Below are positions 47,030 to 58,039 of a stretch of DNA of 64,000 bases, in pieces. The position numbers and the translations under genes were made by a program. The stretch comes from Arthrobacter glacialis. Its GTDB lineage: Bacteria > Actinomycetota > Actinomycetes > Actinomycetales > Micrococcaceae. The stretch lies in assembly GCF_002909445.1 (NCBI RefSeq), contig NZ_PPXC01000006.1, forward strand, positions 205,551 through 269,550, read 5' to 3'. The notes below the pieces were generated by a model. That model was not told where the DNA came from. It saw only the letters and a list, made by a program, of their open reading frames with translations, and made no database searches. How positions within the stretch are numbered: the first letter of the stretch is position 1; each line of letters starts with the position of its first letter.

Positions 47030-47101
47030 CAACTGACCCGCAGAAAACGCCGAAAAACACGTCAAAAACGTGTATTTTCGCCGTTTTCTGCGGGTCAGTT
47101 G
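47030..47101. terminator. ~70 bp near-perfect hairpin between nusB and prsW
   Basis: The left arm starts CAACTGACCCGCAGAAAACG (47030-47049) and is mirrored at the right end (47082-47101). Apart from one mismatch and one bulge, pairing continues through CGAAAA and ACACG to a loop of TCAAAAA. A-runs on one side and T-runs on the other suit a bidirectional terminator. It may also be a dispersed palindromic repeat. Confidence 0.8.
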
Positions 47102-47111
47102 TTTAAGCGGG

Positions 47112-48518
47112 CTAGTAGTGCGGGGGTTGGGCGTTTTGCCCCTGTATGTTCTGCCCCTGGAGGTACTGGTTCTGATGTTGGATGTGCTGGGCCAGCTGGG
47201 CCTGTTGAATTTGCTGGGCCGCCCACACTGTGTGGGCGTGCCGGCCCAGCAGCTCATTGCGCACCGCCGTGATCTTCTCCAGCAGCCTCAGCTCCAACAC
47301 CTGGCCGGTGGCGAAGCGTCGTGCCGCGCCGCTGCCTGGGGCGCCCTTGGCATCCACCAGGAGCCGTTGCCGGGTGAAGGCCAGCCGCGTGGCCAGCCGG
47401 ATGAACTCCTTCATGACGGGGCCGGCCGCGAACGTCTTGGACCACGCCATGGCACGACGCCGGCCGGCGCCTGTTGCGAGCATCGGCACCTCCGGCTCGG
47501 TGAACCAGCCGGACGGAACGTAGTCGGCAAGGCGTTTGCGCGTCAGTTTCGCCTCGGAGCGACGCAGCCAGATGATGCCCAGAATAAACACGATGAACAG
47601 CGGCACCTGGAGCACGCCGTAGACAAGGAAGAAGTTGGCGCCCAGGAACGATGTGCCGTTCCACAGCCCGTGCAGGAGCATGGCCGGGATCAGCCCCACC
47701 ACCCAGGCGCCCAGTACCATCAACGTCCCGCCGTTGCGGGCGGCGTACCCCACACAAAGCCCCAGGGCGGCCGTGAACATGACGTGGGCAAACGGCGACA
47801 TCAGGCCACGCATGACAAAGATGGCCACGAGTCCGCCGGCGGCGCCCTGGGATTCCTGGAGTTCGTTGCCGAAATAGAGAATGTTCTCGGTGAAGGCGAA
47901 GCCTGCCGCGATGATGCCGGCATAGACAACGCCGTCAACCGGGCCGTCAAAGGTGCGCCGGCGCAGGAAGAACAGCAGGAGCAGGCCAACACCCTTGCAG
48001 AATTCTTCCACCAGCGGGGCCTGGATCACGGCGCCCACCATGTCGGCGTCCGCTTCGCTGCCTCCCGACATGAGCAAGGGCTGCACCCAGCTGCCCAGCA
48101 CCAAGGTGGTGATGACTGCCATGCCGGCGCCCCAGCAAAAACCCAGGACCAGGGCTGGAATGGGTTCCGGCTCCCACCTGTCTATCCAGAGCAGGGTGAG
48201 CACACAAATAGTCAGCGGGATCAGGGCCAGCAGGCCGCAGATCAAGAACACGCTCACGCCCAGGGAGAAAGCAAAGAACACCAAGGTGCCCATGGCAACC
48301 AGCCCAAACACGCACAGCAGGATGATATTCATCACCTTGGTGCCGGTCCCGGCGGCACGCTTGGGGACCGGGGCGGGGGCGGGGTGGGCCCAATAATCAG
48401 GCCTATAGTTCAGAGCCGTGCCCGGCCCCTGGGCCTGGGGCAGGGGTGGCTGGGCGTACTGTGGCTGCTGATTCGGGGCGCCGTCGACGGTGTTTTGCCA
48501 GTGGCCAGGTTCACTCAT
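47112..48518 (-). CDS. PrsW-family intramembrane metalloprotease
   Basis: A 468-residue membrane protein. The N-terminal ~55 residues are Pro/Gln/Tyr-rich. About eight membrane helices carry the PrsW active-site motifs: EEFCK (171-175), FDGPVDG (190-196), FTEN (209-212), SPFAH (241-245) and H283 in LLHGLWN. The C-terminal ~170 residues are soluble and end in an unusual Gln/His-rich tail (QLAQHIQHQNQYLQGQNIQG). PrsW cleaves anti-sigma factors in B. subtilis; the substrate here is unknown. The ATG at 48518 was preferred over a longer frame without support. Confidence 0.85.
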   Translation of the reverse strand: MSEPGHWQNTVDGAPNQQPQYAQPPLPQAQGPGTALNYRPDYWAHPAPAPVPKRAAGTGTKVMNIILLCVFGLVAMGTLVFFAFSLGVSVFLICGLLALIPLTICVLTLLWIDRWEPEPIPALVLGFCWGAGMAVITTLVLGSWVQPLLMSGGSEADADMVGAVIQAPLVEEFCKGVGLLLLFFLRRRTFDGPVDGVVYAGIIAAGFAFTENILYFGNELQESQGAAGGLVAIFVMRGLMSPFAHVMFTAALGLCVGYAARNGGTLMVLGAWVVGLIPAMLLHGLWNGTSFLGANFFLVYGVLQVPLFIVFILGIIWLRRSEAKLTRKRLADYVPSGWFTEPEVPMLATGAGRRRAMAWSKTFAAGPVMKEFIRLATRLAFTRQRLLVDAKGAPGSGAARRFATGQVLELRLLEKITAVRNELLGRHAHTVWAAQQIQQAQLAQHIQHQNQYLQGQNIQGQNAQPPHY

Positions 48519-48649
48519 AGTTCTCAGACTAGAGCCAGCCGCTGTGCTGTGAAAGATGGCGCGCGCAAAGACCCTGCAGCGGGCCCTTCGGCGCGGGCGG
48601 CCGGCACCTGTTGTGGTAGTTTTGCTTCTAAGCAATCAACCTTTTAATT

Positions 48650-48677
48650 CCGTCCTGTGAGGCGGGGAAAGGGGACG
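48650..48677 (+). promoter_or_regulatory. PyrR-binding RNA hairpin before pyrR
   Basis: The sequence contains GTCCTGTGAGGC (48652-48663), then GGGGAA, then AGGGGAC. This fits the conserved PyrR-binding loop pattern GUCC-N-G-N-GAGGC...AAGG..GAC. CGTCC (48651-48655) pairs with GGACG (48673-48677). The 3' arm contains the purine-rich Shine-Dalgarno region ahead of the ATG at 48685, so PyrR bound with UMP would block translation, as reported for mycobacterial pyr operons. Confidence 0.75.
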
Positions 48678-48684
48678 CGAGAAA

Positions 48685-49314
48685 ATGAATAATTCCTCTT
48701 CAGCTTTTGAGGACGTTCACAACAGCTCAGCGCCGCTCAATGTGTCCCGCGTGGTTCTCACCGCAGCAGATATTGAACGGGCGTTGACTCGTATCGCCTA
48801 CGAAATTCTGGAAGCCAACAAGGGCTCAGCAAATTTGCTGTTGCTCGGTATCCCGCGACGCGGATATCCCTTGGCCCAGCGACTGGCCGCCAAACTGGCC
48901 GCCAGCGATCCCGCGATCGATCCGGCCGCCATTGTGGGCCAACTCGACGTCACCATGTTCCGTGACGATCTTGCCCACCAGCCCACCCGGGCCCCGCAAC
49001 GCACCGAACTGCCTGTCTCCGGCATTGACGGTAAAACCATTGTGCTGGTTGATGACGTGCTGTACTCAGGACGCACCATCCGTGCAGCCCTTGACGCCCT
49101 AGTGGACCTTGGCCGGCCACGGGCCGTGCGCCTGGCCGTCCTGGTGGATCGGGGTCACAGGGAATTGCCCATCCGGGCTGATCACGTAGGCAAGAACCTG
49201 CCCACCTCCTCGAGCGAAAAAGTGCGGGTGCACCTTGCCGAGATCGACGGCGTGGATGTCCCGGATGAAGTTGTCATTGAGTCAGGACCAGTTGTTATTG
49301 AGGGCGGCGCATGA
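48685..49314 (+). CDS. pyrR: bifunctional pyr operon regulator / uracil phosphoribosyltransferase
   Basis: PyrR (209 residues) senses UMP and binds pyr mRNA; it also has weak uracil phosphoribosyltransferase activity. The PRPP loop is [20 protein letters not shown], and [17 protein letters not shown] and [20 protein letters not shown] are family signatures. N- and C-terminal extensions make it slightly longer than the B. subtilis protein. It heads the pyr operon, overlaps pyrB by four bases and is preceded by its own RNA-binding hairpin. Confidence 0.95.
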   Translation: MNNSSSAFEDVHNSSAPLNVSRVVLTAADIERALTRIAYEILEANKGSANLLLLGIPRRGYPLAQRLAAKLAASDPAIDPAAIVGQLDVTMFRDDLAHQPTRAPQRTELPVSGIDGKTIVLVDDVLYSGRTIRAALDALVDLGRPRAVRLAVLVDRGHRELPIRADHVGKNLPTSSSEKVRVHLAEIDGVDVPDEVVIESGPVVIEGGA

Positions 49315-50342
49315 GGCATTTGTTGGGAACCGAGGCGCTCAGCCGTGAAAACGCCATCCAAATTTTGGACACAGCCCAGGAAATGGCTGCTGTGGGGGAG
49401 CGGGAAGTCAAAAAGCTTCCGGCCCTGCGCGGACGCACAGTTGTCAACCTCTTTTTTGAAGACTCCACCCGCACCCGTATCTCCTTTGAAGCCGCGGCCA
49501 AGCGCCTCTCGGCCGATGTCATCAACTTCAGCGCCAAAGGCTCCTCCGTGTCCAAGGGCGAATCGCTCAAGGACACGGCTCAAACCCTGCAGGCCATGGG
49601 GGCCGACGCCGTGGTCATCCGCCACTGGGCGTCCGGTGCCCCGGCCCGCCTGGCCAACTCGGGCTGGATCGACGCTGCCGTCATCAACGCCGGGGACGGC
49701 ACCCACGCCCACCCCACCCAGGCCCTGCTGGACGCGTTCACCATGCGCGCCCACTGGGCCAAGCTCAGCGGCACTTCCTCGGTGGGCGCAGACCTGACCG
49801 GGATGCGCGTTGTGATTGCCGGGGACGTGCTGCATTCCCGCGTGGCCCGCTCCAATGTGTGGCTGCTGCGCACACTTGGCGCCCACGTGACCCTCGTTGC
49901 GCCGCCCACCTTGCTGCCCATCGGCGTCGAACATTGGCCCTGCGAGGTCAGCTACGACCTGGACGCCACGTTGGAGGCCGGTGTGGACGCGGTCATGATG
50001 CTGCGCGTGCAGGCCGAACGCATGAACGCCTCCTTCTTCCCCTCCACGCGCGAGTACGCCCGCCGCTGGGGCTTTGACGATGCGCGGCTGGCCAAGCTGG
50101 ATGCGCTCAACCTCAAAGACACCATCATCATGCACCCCGGCCCCATGAACCGCGGCCTGGAGATTTCCTCCGCGGCAGCAGATTCGCCCCGCTCAACAGT
50201 GCTGGCCCAGGTTCGCAACGGCGTCTCCGTGCGCATGGCCACCCTGTACCTGCTGCTCGCCGGGGATCTGCGCGAGAACACCACCACGTCCACACCTGCT
50301 GCAGTGAATAACACAGTGCCGAACGCTAAGGACCCTTCATGA
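49311..50342 (+). CDS. pyrB: aspartate carbamoyltransferase catalytic subunit
   Basis: A 343-residue enzyme joining carbamoyl phosphate and aspartate. The carbamoyl phosphate motif [13 protein letters not shown] and the aspartate-site MLRVQAERM and HPGPMNRG are present, as is [16 protein letters not shown]. No pyrI regulatory subunit is nearby, consistent with an unregulated trimer as in Bacillus. The C-terminal ~25 residues are Thr/Asn-rich and extra. Overlaps pyrR and pyrC at both ends. Confidence 0.96.
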   Translation: MRHLLGTEALSRENAIQILDTAQEMAAVGEREVKKLPALRGRTVVNLFFEDSTRTRISFEAAAKRLSADVINFSAKGSSVSKGESLKDTAQTLQAMGADAVVIRHWASGAPARLANSGWIDAAVINAGDGTHAHPTQALLDAFTMRAHWAKLSGTSSVGADLTGMRVVIAGDVLHSRVARSNVWLLRTLGAHVTLVAPPTLLPIGVEHWPCEVSYDLDATLEAGVDAVMMLRVQAERMNASFFPSTREYARRWGFDDARLAKLDALNLKDTIIMHPGPMNRGLEISSAAADSPRSTVLAQVRNGVSVRMATLYLLLAGDLRENTTTSTPAAVNNTVPNAKDPS

Positions 50343-51664
50343 CTTCCTCCAGTTACCTGATTCGCTCAGCCTCCCTGCTGGGCACTACCACGGCTGACAT
50401 TCTGGTTGCCGACGGCATCATCACAGCCGTTGGTGTGAACCTGGGCTCAGAGGTTGTTGGCGAGGCAACCGTCATCGACGCCGCGGGCCTGGTGGCGCTG
50501 CCGGGCATGGTTGACCTGCACACCCACCTGCGCGAACCCGGCCGCGAAGACGCTGAAACGGTGGAGACCGGCACCCGTGCGGCCGCCCTGGGCGGGTTCA
50601 CGGCCGTCCACGCCATGGCCAACAGCTCACCCGTTGCCGACACGGCTGGCGTTGTTGAGCAGGTTTACTCACTGGGCCGCGAATCCGGCTGGGTCGATGT
50701 TCGCCCCGTGGGTGCCGTAACGGTGGGCCTGGCCGGCAAGCAACTTGCTGAGCTGGGAGCCATGGCTGATTCCAAGGCCCGTGTTCGCGTGTTCTCCGAC
50801 GACGGCATCTGCGTCAGCGACCCCGTCATGATGCGCCGGGCGCTGGAGTACGTGAAGGCGTTCGACGGCGTGATCGCCCAGCATGCGCAAGAACCCCGCC
50901 TGACGGAGGGCGCGCAGATGAACGAGGGCGTTGTCTCCGCCGATCTGGGCTTGGCCGGCTGGCCCGCAGTGGCTGAAGAATCCATCATTGCCCGTGATGT
51001 TTTGCTGGCACAGCACGTGGGTTCACGCCTGCATGTTTGCCACGTCTCCACAGCAGGTTCGGTGGAGATCATCCGCTGGGCCAAGGAACGCGGCATCTCC
51101 GTCACGGCCGAGGTCACCCCGCACCACCTGCTCCTCACCGAGGAACTCGTGCGCAGCTACAACCCGGTGTACAAGGTCAACCCGCCGCTGCGCGCCGACG
51201 CCGATGTGCTGGCCCTGCGTGCGGCCCTGGCCGACGGCACCATCGACATTGTTGGCACCGACCACGCACCGCACCCCAGCGAAGCCAAGGAATGCGAATG
51301 GGCCTCAGCGGCCATGGGCATGACGGGTTTGGAAACAGCCCTGTCAGTGGTGGCGGAAACCATGATTGAAACTGGCTTGATGACCTGGGCCGATTTTGCC
51401 CGCGTCACCTCCACCACCCCGGCACAGATTGGCCAGCTCGCCGATCAGGGCCGGCCCCTGGAAGTGGGCGAGCCCGCCAACATTGTGCTGGTTGACCCCG
51501 CAGCACGCTGGAACGTTGACCCGCACGCCATGGCCACCAAGGGACGCAACTCGCCGTTCGCCGGGCTGGTGCTGCCGGGCAAGGTTATGGCCACGTTCTT
51601 CAACGGCCACCCCACAGTGCTCGACGGCAAGCTGAACACCCCGTACAACCACGGAGTCAACTAG
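50339..51664 (+). CDS. pyrC: dihydroorotase
   Basis: A 441-residue class I dihydroorotase that cyclises carbamoyl-aspartate. The metal site motif [20 protein letters not shown] is intact. Later metal ligands are in [12 protein letters not shown] and [12 protein letters not shown], and [16 protein letters not shown] carries the catalytic aspartate. The position-specific carboxylated lysine of zinc amidohydrolases is not obvious, which is usual for some class I enzymes. Overlaps pyrB by four bases and the next gene by one. Confidence 0.95.
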   Translation: MTSSSYLIRSASLLGTTTADILVADGIITAVGVNLGSEVVGEATVIDAAGLVALPGMVDLHTHLREPGREDAETVETGTRAAALGGFTAVHAMANSSPVADTAGVVEQVYSLGRESGWVDVRPVGAVTVGLAGKQLAELGAMADSKARVRVFSDDGICVSDPVMMRRALEYVKAFDGVIAQHAQEPRLTEGAQMNEGVVSADLGLAGWPAVAEESIIARDVLLAQHVGSRLHVCHVSTAGSVEIIRWAKERGISVTAEVTPHHLLLTEELVRSYNPVYKVNPPLRADADVLALRAALADGTIDIVGTDHAPHPSEAKECEWASAAMGMTGLETALSVVAETMIETGLMTWADFARVTSTTPAQIGQLADQGRPLEVGEPANIVLVDPAARWNVDPHAMATKGRNSPFAGLVLPGKVMATFFNGHPTVLDGKLNTPYNHGVN

Positions 51665-52269
51665 TGGATGAGCGCATCCTGCCGGGCGTCCTGACCCTGC
51701 TGATTGTTGCCGTGGCCTTTGCCCTGATGTGGTGGGGCTGGCGCAACAAGCTCAAGCGCCAGGGCAGTGTTGGCGAACTGCCTGCTGTTCCGGCGGATCT
51801 GGGCGCCGCGCTGATCAGTGTTCCCGGGCAATATGTTGTCACCACCACAGCGGGGGACTGGCTTGACCGCCTGGCCGTGCACGGCCTGGGCATCAGGACA
51901 CCCGCTGTGGTGCACGTCTACAGCACAGCCGTTGTGGTGGAGCGCAAGGGTGCCCAGGACTTGTTCATTGCAGCCGGGGAGCTCACCGAGGTGGGAACCA
52001 AGGCCGGCATGGCCGGCAAGTTCGTGGAGCGGGACGGGCTGGTGGTCATGAGCTGGCTGCTGGCCGGCACCGAAGTGGACACAGGATTCCGAACAGCAGA
52101 GGCCGGAGCGAAGCGTCCACTGCTGGACGCCTTGACGGCGTTGTTGCCCCGGAACCATGGCGGCATGGCTGAGAATGATGTAGAAGAAGTACAAGGAACG
52201 CCTTTGACTAAGGCGCCTCTAGATGGCGAAGAAACACCAGCCGCAGATAGCAACGGAAAGAACAATTGA
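51664..52269 (+). CDS. PH-like domain membrane protein of the pyr operon
   Basis: A 201-residue protein with an N-terminal membrane helix ([20 protein letters not shown]) and a mostly beta-rich region ([20 protein letters not shown], then [20 protein letters not shown]). It matches the conserved hypothetical found between pyrC and carA in many actinobacteria (Rv1382 in M. tuberculosis), sometimes labelled PH-like. A role in pyrimidine synthesis has not been shown. The C-terminal ~40 residues are acidic and disordered. GTG start on the last base of pyrC. Confidence 0.78.
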   Translation: MDERILPGVLTLLIVAVAFALMWWGWRNKLKRQGSVGELPAVPADLGAALISVPGQYVVTTTAGDWLDRLAVHGLGIRTPAVVHVYSTAVVVERKGAQDLFIAAGELTEVGTKAGMAGKFVERDGLVVMSWLLAGTEVDTGFRTAEAGAKRPLLDALTALLPRNHGGMAENDVEEVQGTPLTKAPLDGEETPAADSNGKNN

Positions 52270-52271
52270 GA

Positions 52272-53453
52272 ATGAGTGATGCAATTATGCCTGCACAGGC
52301 ACTTTTGGTCTTGGAAGACGGCCGCACTTTCCGTGGCGCCAGCTACGGAGCGCAGGGCACCGCCCTGGGCGAGGCTGTCTTCACCACCGGCATGACCGGC
52401 TACCAGGAGACCCTCACGGATCCCTCCTACGCCCGCCAGCTGATTGTCCAGACGGCCCCGCACATCGGCAACACCGGTGTGAATGCGGCAGACAACGAGT
52501 CCAGCAAGATCTGGGCTGCCGGCTATGTTGTGCGCGACGCCGCCCGCCGCCCCTCCAACTGGCGCTCGGAGGGATCGCTCGACGACGAGCTCTCCTCCCA
52601 GGGCGTTGTTGGCATCTCCGGTGTTGACACCCGCGCCATCACCCGCCACCTGCGTGAACGCGGCGCCATGAAGGCAGGCATCTTCTCCGGTGCCGACGCA
52701 GACCGCACGCCCGCCGAGCTCCTGGCCGAGGTTCTGGCCCAACCCTCCATGGAGGGCCTGCAGCTCGCTGAAGAAGTCAGCGTGAAGGAAGCCTACGTCG
52801 TCGAGCCCTCAGCACACGGCTGGGAAGGCGAGCCGCTGTTCTCCATCGCGGCCCTTGACCTGGGCATCAAGGCCATGACGCCCCAGCGCTTCGCCGAGCG
52901 CGGCGTGCGCGTCCACGTGCTGCCTGCAACCACCACCTTCGAGGAAGCTGCGGCGTTGAACCCCGACGGCGTGTTCCTCTCCAATGGCCCCGGCGATCCC
53001 GCCACAGCCAACCGCCAGGTGGGCTTTGTGCGCAGCTTCCTGGATGCCGGCGTACCGTACTTTGGCATCTGCTTCGGCAACCAGATCCTGGGCCGCGCCC
53101 TGGGCTACGGCACCTACAAGCTGCGTTACGGCCACCGCGGCATCAACCAGCCCGTCATGGACCGCAGCACGGGCAAGGTGGAGATCACCAGCCAGAACCA
53201 CGGCTTCGCCGTTGACGCCCCGCTGGATGGCCCCACTCAGGCTCCCGAGGAGCGCTTTGGCCGGGTTGAAGTAAGCCACATCAGCCTCAACGACCAGGTC
53301 GTGGAAGGGCTTTCCTGCCTGGACATTCCAGCCTTCTCCGTCCAGTACCACCCCGAGGCAGCAGCCGGCCCGCACGACGCCGCCTACCTCTTTGACCGGT
53401 TCATCGCCTTGATGAGCGCCACCAAGAACGCACAGACTGAGGAATCCAAGTAA
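52272..53453 (+). CDS. carA: carbamoyl-phosphate synthase small subunit
   Basis: A 393-residue glutaminase subunit supplying ammonia to CarB. The N-terminal domain starts [17 protein letters not shown] and the class I glutaminase nucleophile is in [19 protein letters not shown]; the catalytic His-x-Glu is in [15 protein letters not shown]. The ATG at 52272 begins [13 protein letters not shown] two codons earlier overlaps the previous stop and is an alternative; GGAAAG at 52255-52260 could serve either. Stop overlaps carB by one base. Confidence 0.95.
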   Translation: MSDAIMPAQALLVLEDGRTFRGASYGAQGTALGEAVFTTGMTGYQETLTDPSYARQLIVQTAPHIGNTGVNAADNESSKIWAAGYVVRDAARRPSNWRSEGSLDDELSSQGVVGISGVDTRAITRHLRERGAMKAGIFSGADADRTPAELLAEVLAQPSMEGLQLAEEVSVKEAYVVEPSAHGWEGEPLFSIAALDLGIKAMTPQRFAERGVRVHVLPATTTFEEAAALNPDGVFLSNGPGDPATANRQVGFVRSFLDAGVPYFGICFGNQILGRALGYGTYKLRYGHRGINQPVMDRSTGKVEITSQNHGFAVDAPLDGPTQAPEERFGRVEVSHISLNDQVVEGLSCLDIPAFSVQYHPEAAAGPHDAAYLFDRFIALMSATKNAQTEESK

Positions 53454-56400
53454 TGCCGAAGAGAGAAGATCTTAAGTCCGTACTGGTCATTGGATCCGGT
53501 CCCATTGTGATCGGCCAGGCCGCAGAGTTTGACTACTCCGGCACCCAGGCGCTGCGCGTGTTGAAGGAGGAGGGCCTGCGGGTCATCCTGGTCAACTCCA
53601 ACCCGGCCACCATCATGACCGACCCCGAATTTGCGGATGCAACCTACGTGGAGCCGATCACCCCCGAGGTCGTTGAGAAGATCATCGCCAAGGAACGCCC
53701 CGACGCCATCTTGCCCACACTGGGCGGGCAGACGGCCCTGAACACGGCCATCGCCCTGGACAAGAACGGCGTACTGGCCAAGTACAACGTTGAGCTGATC
53801 GGTGCCAACATTGCCGCCATCGAGCTCGGCGAAGACCGCGAAAAGTTCAAGGGCGTTGTTGAGCGTTGCGGTGCCGAATCGGCACGCAGCCACATCATCC
53901 ACACCATGGATGAGGCATTCGTCGCGGCCGAAGACCTGGGCTACCCCATGGTCGTTCGCCCCTCCTTCACGATGGGTGGGCTCGGCTCCGGACTGGCCTA
54001 CAGCCCAGAGGACTTGACGCGCATTGTGGGCCAGGGCCTGCAGTACAGCCCCACCACCGAGGTCTTGCTGGAAGAGAGCATCCTGGGCTGGAAGGAATAC
54101 GAGCTGGAGATGATGCGCGACAAGAACGACAACGTCGTTGTGGTCTGCTCCATCGAAAACTTTGACCCGGTGGGCGTCCACACGGGCGACTCCATCACTG
54201 TGGCCCCGGCCATGACGCTGACGGACCGAGAATACCAGAACCTGCGCGACATCTCCATCGCCGTCATCCGCGAGGTTGGCGTTGATACCGGTGGTTGCAA
54301 CATCCAGTTCGCCATCGAGCCGGACACCGGCCGCGTCGTCGTGATTGAGATGAACCCGCGTGTGTCACGCTCCTCGGCACTGGCCTCCAAGGCAACAGGC
54401 TTCGCCATCGCCAAGATCGCCACGAAGCTCTCCCTGGGCTACACCTTGGATGAAATCCCCAACGACATCACCCAGAAGACGCCGGCCTCCTTCGAGCCGA
54501 GCCTTGACTACGTGGTGGTGAAGGTGCCCCGCTTTGCGTTCGAGAAGTTCCCGGCGGCGGACCCCACGCTGACCACCACCATGAAGAGCGTTGGCGAAGC
54601 AATGGCCATGGGCCGCAACTTCACCGAAGCCCTGCAGAAGGCCCTGCGTTCCCTGGAGCAGAAGGGCGCCAGCCTTGACTTCTCCTCCGTCAACGCCCTG
54701 GATGTCCCCGATCTGATCGAGGCCGCCAAGCGCCCCACCACGGAGCGCCTCTCCCAGGTCCAGCGCGCCCTGTTGGGCGGCGGCACCATCGAGGAGCTGT
54801 ACGCGGCCACCGGCATCGATCCCTGGTACCTTGACCAGCTGGTGCTGTTGAACGAAGTTTCGGCCACCATCCGCCAGTCCACCGCACTGACACCGGAGAT
54901 GCTCAAGCTGGCCAAGCGCCACGGCTTCTCCGATGCCCAGATCGGTGCCCTGACCAACAACTCCGAGGCAGTGGTGCGCGGTGTGCGCCAAGCCTTGGGT
55001 ATCCGCCCCGTGTACAAGACGGTGGACACCTGCGCGGCCGAGTTCAACGCCTACACCCCGTACCACTACTCCTCCTACGATGAGGAAGATGAGATTGCGC
55101 TGCACGAGAAGCCGTCCATCATCATCCTGGGTTCCGGACCCAACCGCATTGGTCAGGGCATCGAGTTTGACTACTCCTGCGTGCACGCCTCCATGGCACT
55201 GCGCAAGGCCGGTTACGAGACCGTCATGGTCAACTGCAACCCCGAAACCGTCTCCACCGACTACGACGTCTCCACGCGCCTGTACTTTGAGCCGCTGACG
55301 CTTGAAGACGTACTGGAAGTCATCGCCGCTGAAGAGCGCACCGGCGGCGTCATGGGTGTGTTCGTCCAGTTGGGCGGGCAGACCCCGTTGAAGCTGGCCC
55401 AGGAACTGGCCGACGCCGGTGTCCCCATCCTTGGCACGTCCCCCGAAGCCATTGACCTGGCCGAGCACCGCGGCATGTTCTCCCGCGTGCTTGATGAGGC
55501 CGGCCTGATTGCGCCCAAGAACGGCACCGCAGTGTCCTTCAACGACGCCAAGAAGATCGCCGATGAGATTGGCTACCCCGTCCTGGTCCGCCCGTCGTAC
55601 GTTTTGGGCGGCCGCGGCATGGAGATCGTCTACGACGAGGCCAACCTTTCCCGCTACATCAAGAACGCCACGGAAATCACCGAGGCGCACCCGGTCCTGA
55701 TCGACCGGTTCCTGGAAGACGCCATCGAAATTGACGTGGATGCGTTGTTCGACGGCAAGGACATGTACCTCGGCGGCATCATGGAGCACATTGAAGAGGC
55801 CGGTATTCACTCCGGTGACTCCGCCTGTGTGCTGCCTCCCATCACCTTGGGCAAGGACGTTCAGGACCGCGTGAGGGCAGCAACCCGCGCCATCGCCGAA
55901 GGCGTGGGCGTGCGTGGCCTGATCAACATCCAGTTCGCCCTGGCCGCTGACATCCTGTACGTCCTGGAAGCCAACCCGCGTGCCTCGCGCACCGTGCCGT
56001 TTGTTTCCAAGGCAACAGGTGTTCAGATGGCCAAGGCCGCAGCCCTGATCGGTGTAGGTGTGTCCATCGCCCACCTGCGCAGCGTCCACCACATCCTGCC
56101 GGAAATCGGCGACGGCGGAACCCTGCCGGACAGTGCGCCAGTGTCCGTCAAGGAAGCTGTGATGCCGTTCAACCGATTCCGCACCCCCGAGGGTCACGTT
56201 GTTGACTCCCTGCTGGGCCCGGAAATGCGCTCCACCGGCGAGGTCATGGGCATTGACAAGCACTTTGACACGGCGTTTGCCAAGAGCCAGGCCGGCGCCA
56301 ACAACGCCCTTCCCGTCTCCGGCAAGGTTTTTGTTTCGGTAGCCAACCGCGACAAGCGTTCCATCATCATGGCCGTCAAGCGCCTTTCCGACCTGGGCTA

Positions 56401-56782
56401 TGAAATTGTCTCCACCGGCGGCACGGCCGATGTGCTGCGCCGCAACGGCATCGCCTCCACCATTGTGCGCAAGATCGGTGAAGGCACGTCAGTGGACGGT
56501 GAGGGAACCATTGTCGATCTGATCAACAACGGCGACATCGACATGATCTTCAACACCCCCACAGGCGGTCAGGCCCGCGGTGACGGCTACGAGATCCGTG
56601 CCGCAGCAGTCTCCAACGGCAAGCCCTGCATCACCACGGTTGCCGAGTTCAACGTGGCCGTCCAGGCCATGGAGGCTCTGCGCACCTACGAGTGGGATGT
56701 GACTAGCCTGCAGGAGCACGCCAAGGTGCTGGCAGCAGGTCAGGCCGAGCAGCACAAGCTGGCCGAGCAGCATGCCAAGTAG
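53453..56782 (+). CDS. carB: carbamoyl-phosphate synthase large subunit
   Basis: A 1109-residue enzyme that makes carbamoyl phosphate from bicarbonate, ammonia and two ATP. Two homologous ATP-grasp halves are visible: the first with [20 protein letters not shown], the second with [20 protein letters not shown]. The oligomerisation domain lies between, and a C-terminal MGS-like allosteric domain ([20 protein letters not shown]) is where UMP or other effectors act. Length is slightly above average from a ~25-residue C-terminal tail. The pyrF start lies inside its 3' end. Confidence 0.97.
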   Translation: MPKREDLKSVLVIGSGPIVIGQAAEFDYSGTQALRVLKEEGLRVILVNSNPATIMTDPEFADATYVEPITPEVVEKIIAKERPDAILPTLGGQTALNTAIALDKNGVLAKYNVELIGANIAAIELGEDREKFKGVVERCGAESARSHIIHTMDEAFVAAEDLGYPMVVRPSFTMGGLGSGLAYSPEDLTRIVGQGLQYSPTTEVLLEESILGWKEYELEMMRDKNDNVVVVCSIENFDPVGVHTGDSITVAPAMTLTDREYQNLRDISIAVIREVGVDTGGCNIQFAIEPDTGRVVVIEMNPRVSRSSALASKATGFAIAKIATKLSLGYTLDEIPNDITQKTPASFEPSLDYVVVKVPRFAFEKFPAADPTLTTTMKSVGEAMAMGRNFTEALQKALRSLEQKGASLDFSSVNALDVPDLIEAAKRPTTERLSQVQRALLGGGTIEELYAATGIDPWYLDQLVLLNEVSATIRQSTALTPEMLKLAKRHGFSDAQIGALTNNSEAVVRGVRQALGIRPVYKTVDTCAAEFNAYTPYHYSSYDEEDEIALHEKPSIIILGSGPNRIGQGIEFDYSCVHASMALRKAGYETVMVNCNPETVSTDYDVSTRLYFEPLTLEDVLEVIAAEERTGGVMGVFVQLGGQTPLKLAQELADAGVPILGTSPEAIDLAEHRGMFSRVLDEAGLIAPKNGTAVSFNDAKKIADEIGYPVLVRPSYVLGGRGMEIVYDEANLSRYIKNATEITEAHPVLIDRFLEDAIEIDVDALFDGKDMYLGGIMEHIEEAGIHSGDSACVLPPITLGKDVQDRVRAATRAIAEGVGVRGLINIQFALAADILYVLEANPRASRTVPFVSKATGVQMAKAAALIGVGVSIAHLRSVHHILPEIGDGGTLPDSAPVSVKEAVMPFNRFRTPEGHVVDSLLGPEMRSTGEVMGIDKHFDTAFAKSQAGANNALPVSGKVFVSVANRDKRSIIMAVKRLSDLGYEIVSTGGTADVLRRNGIASTIVRKIGEGTSVDGEGTIVDLINNGDIDMIFNTPTGGQARGDGYEIRAAAVSNGKPCITTVAEFNVAVQAMEALRTYEWDVTSLQEHAKVLAAGQAEQHKLAEQHAK

Positions 56783-57617
56783 CAACGAAGCCAACGGCTT
56801 CGGAACACGCCTGGCAGAAGCCATGGTCGCCAAGGGTCCGCTGTGTGTGGGCATAGACCCGCACCCGGGGCTCCTGGCGGCCTGGGGGCTACCCGATTCG
56901 GCCCAGGGCCTGCGGACGTTCTCCCAGACCGTCCTGGAGGCTGTGGCCCCCTTGGCAGCGGCCATCAAGCCGCAGGTGGCGCTCTATGAGCGCCACGGCT
57001 CGGCCGGTCTGGCTGCGCTGGAGGAGCTCCTTGAGTCCTCCGTGCAGGCCGGAGTGCTGACCATTGCCGACGCCAAACGCGGCGACATTGGTTCCACCAT
57101 GGCCGGCTACGCCGATGCCTGGTTGCGGGATGGTTCGGCACTGGCGGCGGATTCAGTAACACTGAGCCCGTACCTGGGGTTCGAGTCGCTGCGTCCGGCG
57201 CTGGACTTGGCGGCAAGCAACGGGCGGGGAGTTTTTGTTCTGGCTCTGACGTCCAACCCCGAGGGCGCCTCCGTGCAGCATGTGGGCGGCAACGAGTCGG
57301 TGGCCAAGCGCATTGTGCAGGCGGCAGCCCTGGAAAACCAGCGGTATGCCAATGAGACGTTGGGCTCAGTTGGTTTGGTGGTGGGTGCCACAGTTGGCAC
57401 CGCATTGACCGAGCTGGGCATAGACTTGGCTTCCGTCAACGGCCCCATCTTGGCGCCCGGGCTTGGTGCCCAGGGTGCCACCGGGGCGGATATGCGGGCC
57501 ACGTTTGGTGCCGCCTATCCGGCCGTGCTGGGCACTTCCAGCCGCGGCATCCTGGCCGCCGGTCCGGATATCTCCGCCTTGCGCCAGGCCACGACGGAGA
57601 CCCTGAAGGGTTTGTAG
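56772..57617 (+). CDS. pyrF: orotidine 5'-phosphate decarboxylase (type 2)
   Basis: A 281-residue decarboxylase giving UMP. It is the longer type 2 form common in actinobacteria: [19 protein letters not shown] near the start, the catalytic Asp-Lys array in [18 protein letters not shown], and the phosphate-binding [19 protein letters not shown]. The ATG overlaps carB by 11 bases. The dihydroorotate dehydrogenase and orotate phosphoribosyltransferase genes needed to complete the pathway are not in this window. Confidence 0.94.
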   Translation: MPSSNEANGFGTRLAEAMVAKGPLCVGIDPHPGLLAAWGLPDSAQGLRTFSQTVLEAVAPLAAAIKPQVALYERHGSAGLAALEELLESSVQAGVLTIADAKRGDIGSTMAGYADAWLRDGSALAADSVTLSPYLGFESLRPALDLAASNGRGVFVLALTSNPEGASVQHVGGNESVAKRIVQAAALENQRYANETLGSVGLVVGATVGTALTELGIDLASVNGPILAPGLGAQGATGADMRATFGAAYPAVLGTSSRGILAAGPDISALRQATTETLKGL

Positions 57618-57644
57618 TTTTTTGACGGATTGATTTGATCCCCT

Positions 57645-57687
57645 GGTGCGGATAGGTTCAAAGAATTACTTTGTTCCTGTCCGCACC
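57645..57687. terminator. hairpin between pyrF and mihF
   Basis: GGTGCGGATAGG (57645-57656) pairs with CCTGTCCGCACC (57676-57687), 11 of 12 positions matching, with a 19-base AT-rich loop. It lies 28 bases after pyrF and could end the pyr operon, although only a weak T-rich tail (ATTGTTTGTC) follows. Confidence 0.55.
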
Positions 57688-57718
57688 ATTGTTTGTCATC
57701 GCTAGGGGAGTCTTTTAC

Positions 57719-58039
57719 GTGAATTTGCCGGCACTTTCACTCCAAGATCGCGCCGATGCACGGCTGAAGGCAATAGCGGCACGGGGCATCAGGTCGCGGA
57801 TCAAGGCTGATCTAAAAAATGGCCAGATCACAGTTGGTGCTGTTCTCGCTGCGGCGGCACAGGAACCAGCCGTGGACAGGCTCAAAGTTTGTGAATTATT
57901 GGAAGCCCTTCCGGGCATTGGAAAGGTACGTGCAACTGTGATCATGAGCGAGCTGGGGATTGCCCCAACCCGCAGGGTGCGTGGCCTGGGCGTGCATCAG
58001 CGCCGGGCCTTGGTGGACTATCTGGGGCAGGGATCATGA
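57719..58039 (+). CDS. mihF: integration host factor, actinobacterial type
   Basis: mIHF (106 residues) is a small nucleoid-associated protein specific to actinobacteria that bends DNA. The helix-two-turn-helix region is [20 protein letters not shown] and the helix-hairpin-helix-like [19 protein letters not shown] follows. GTG at 57719 was chosen because it gives the standard length and has AGGGGAG upstream; the longer frame passes through the hairpin. The mihF-gmk-rpoZ order matches mycobacteria. Confidence 0.93.
   Translation: MNLPALSLQDRADARLKAIAARGIRSRIKADLKNGQITVGAVLAAAAQEPAVDRLKVCELLEALPGIGKVRATVIMSELGIAPTRRVRGLGVHQRRALVDYLGQGS

Noticed and set aside
47070-48647. Long open frame on the plus strand opposite prsW
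   Set aside because: It is a high-GC shadow of a gene with full PrsW motifs on the minus strand; its translation is low-complexity Gln/His/Arg with no known domain.
54365-56263. 632-codon minus-strand frame inside carB
   Set aside because: It mirrors the codon structure of carB, which has complete domain motifs; the translated protein is Gly/Val/His-rich and resembles nothing.
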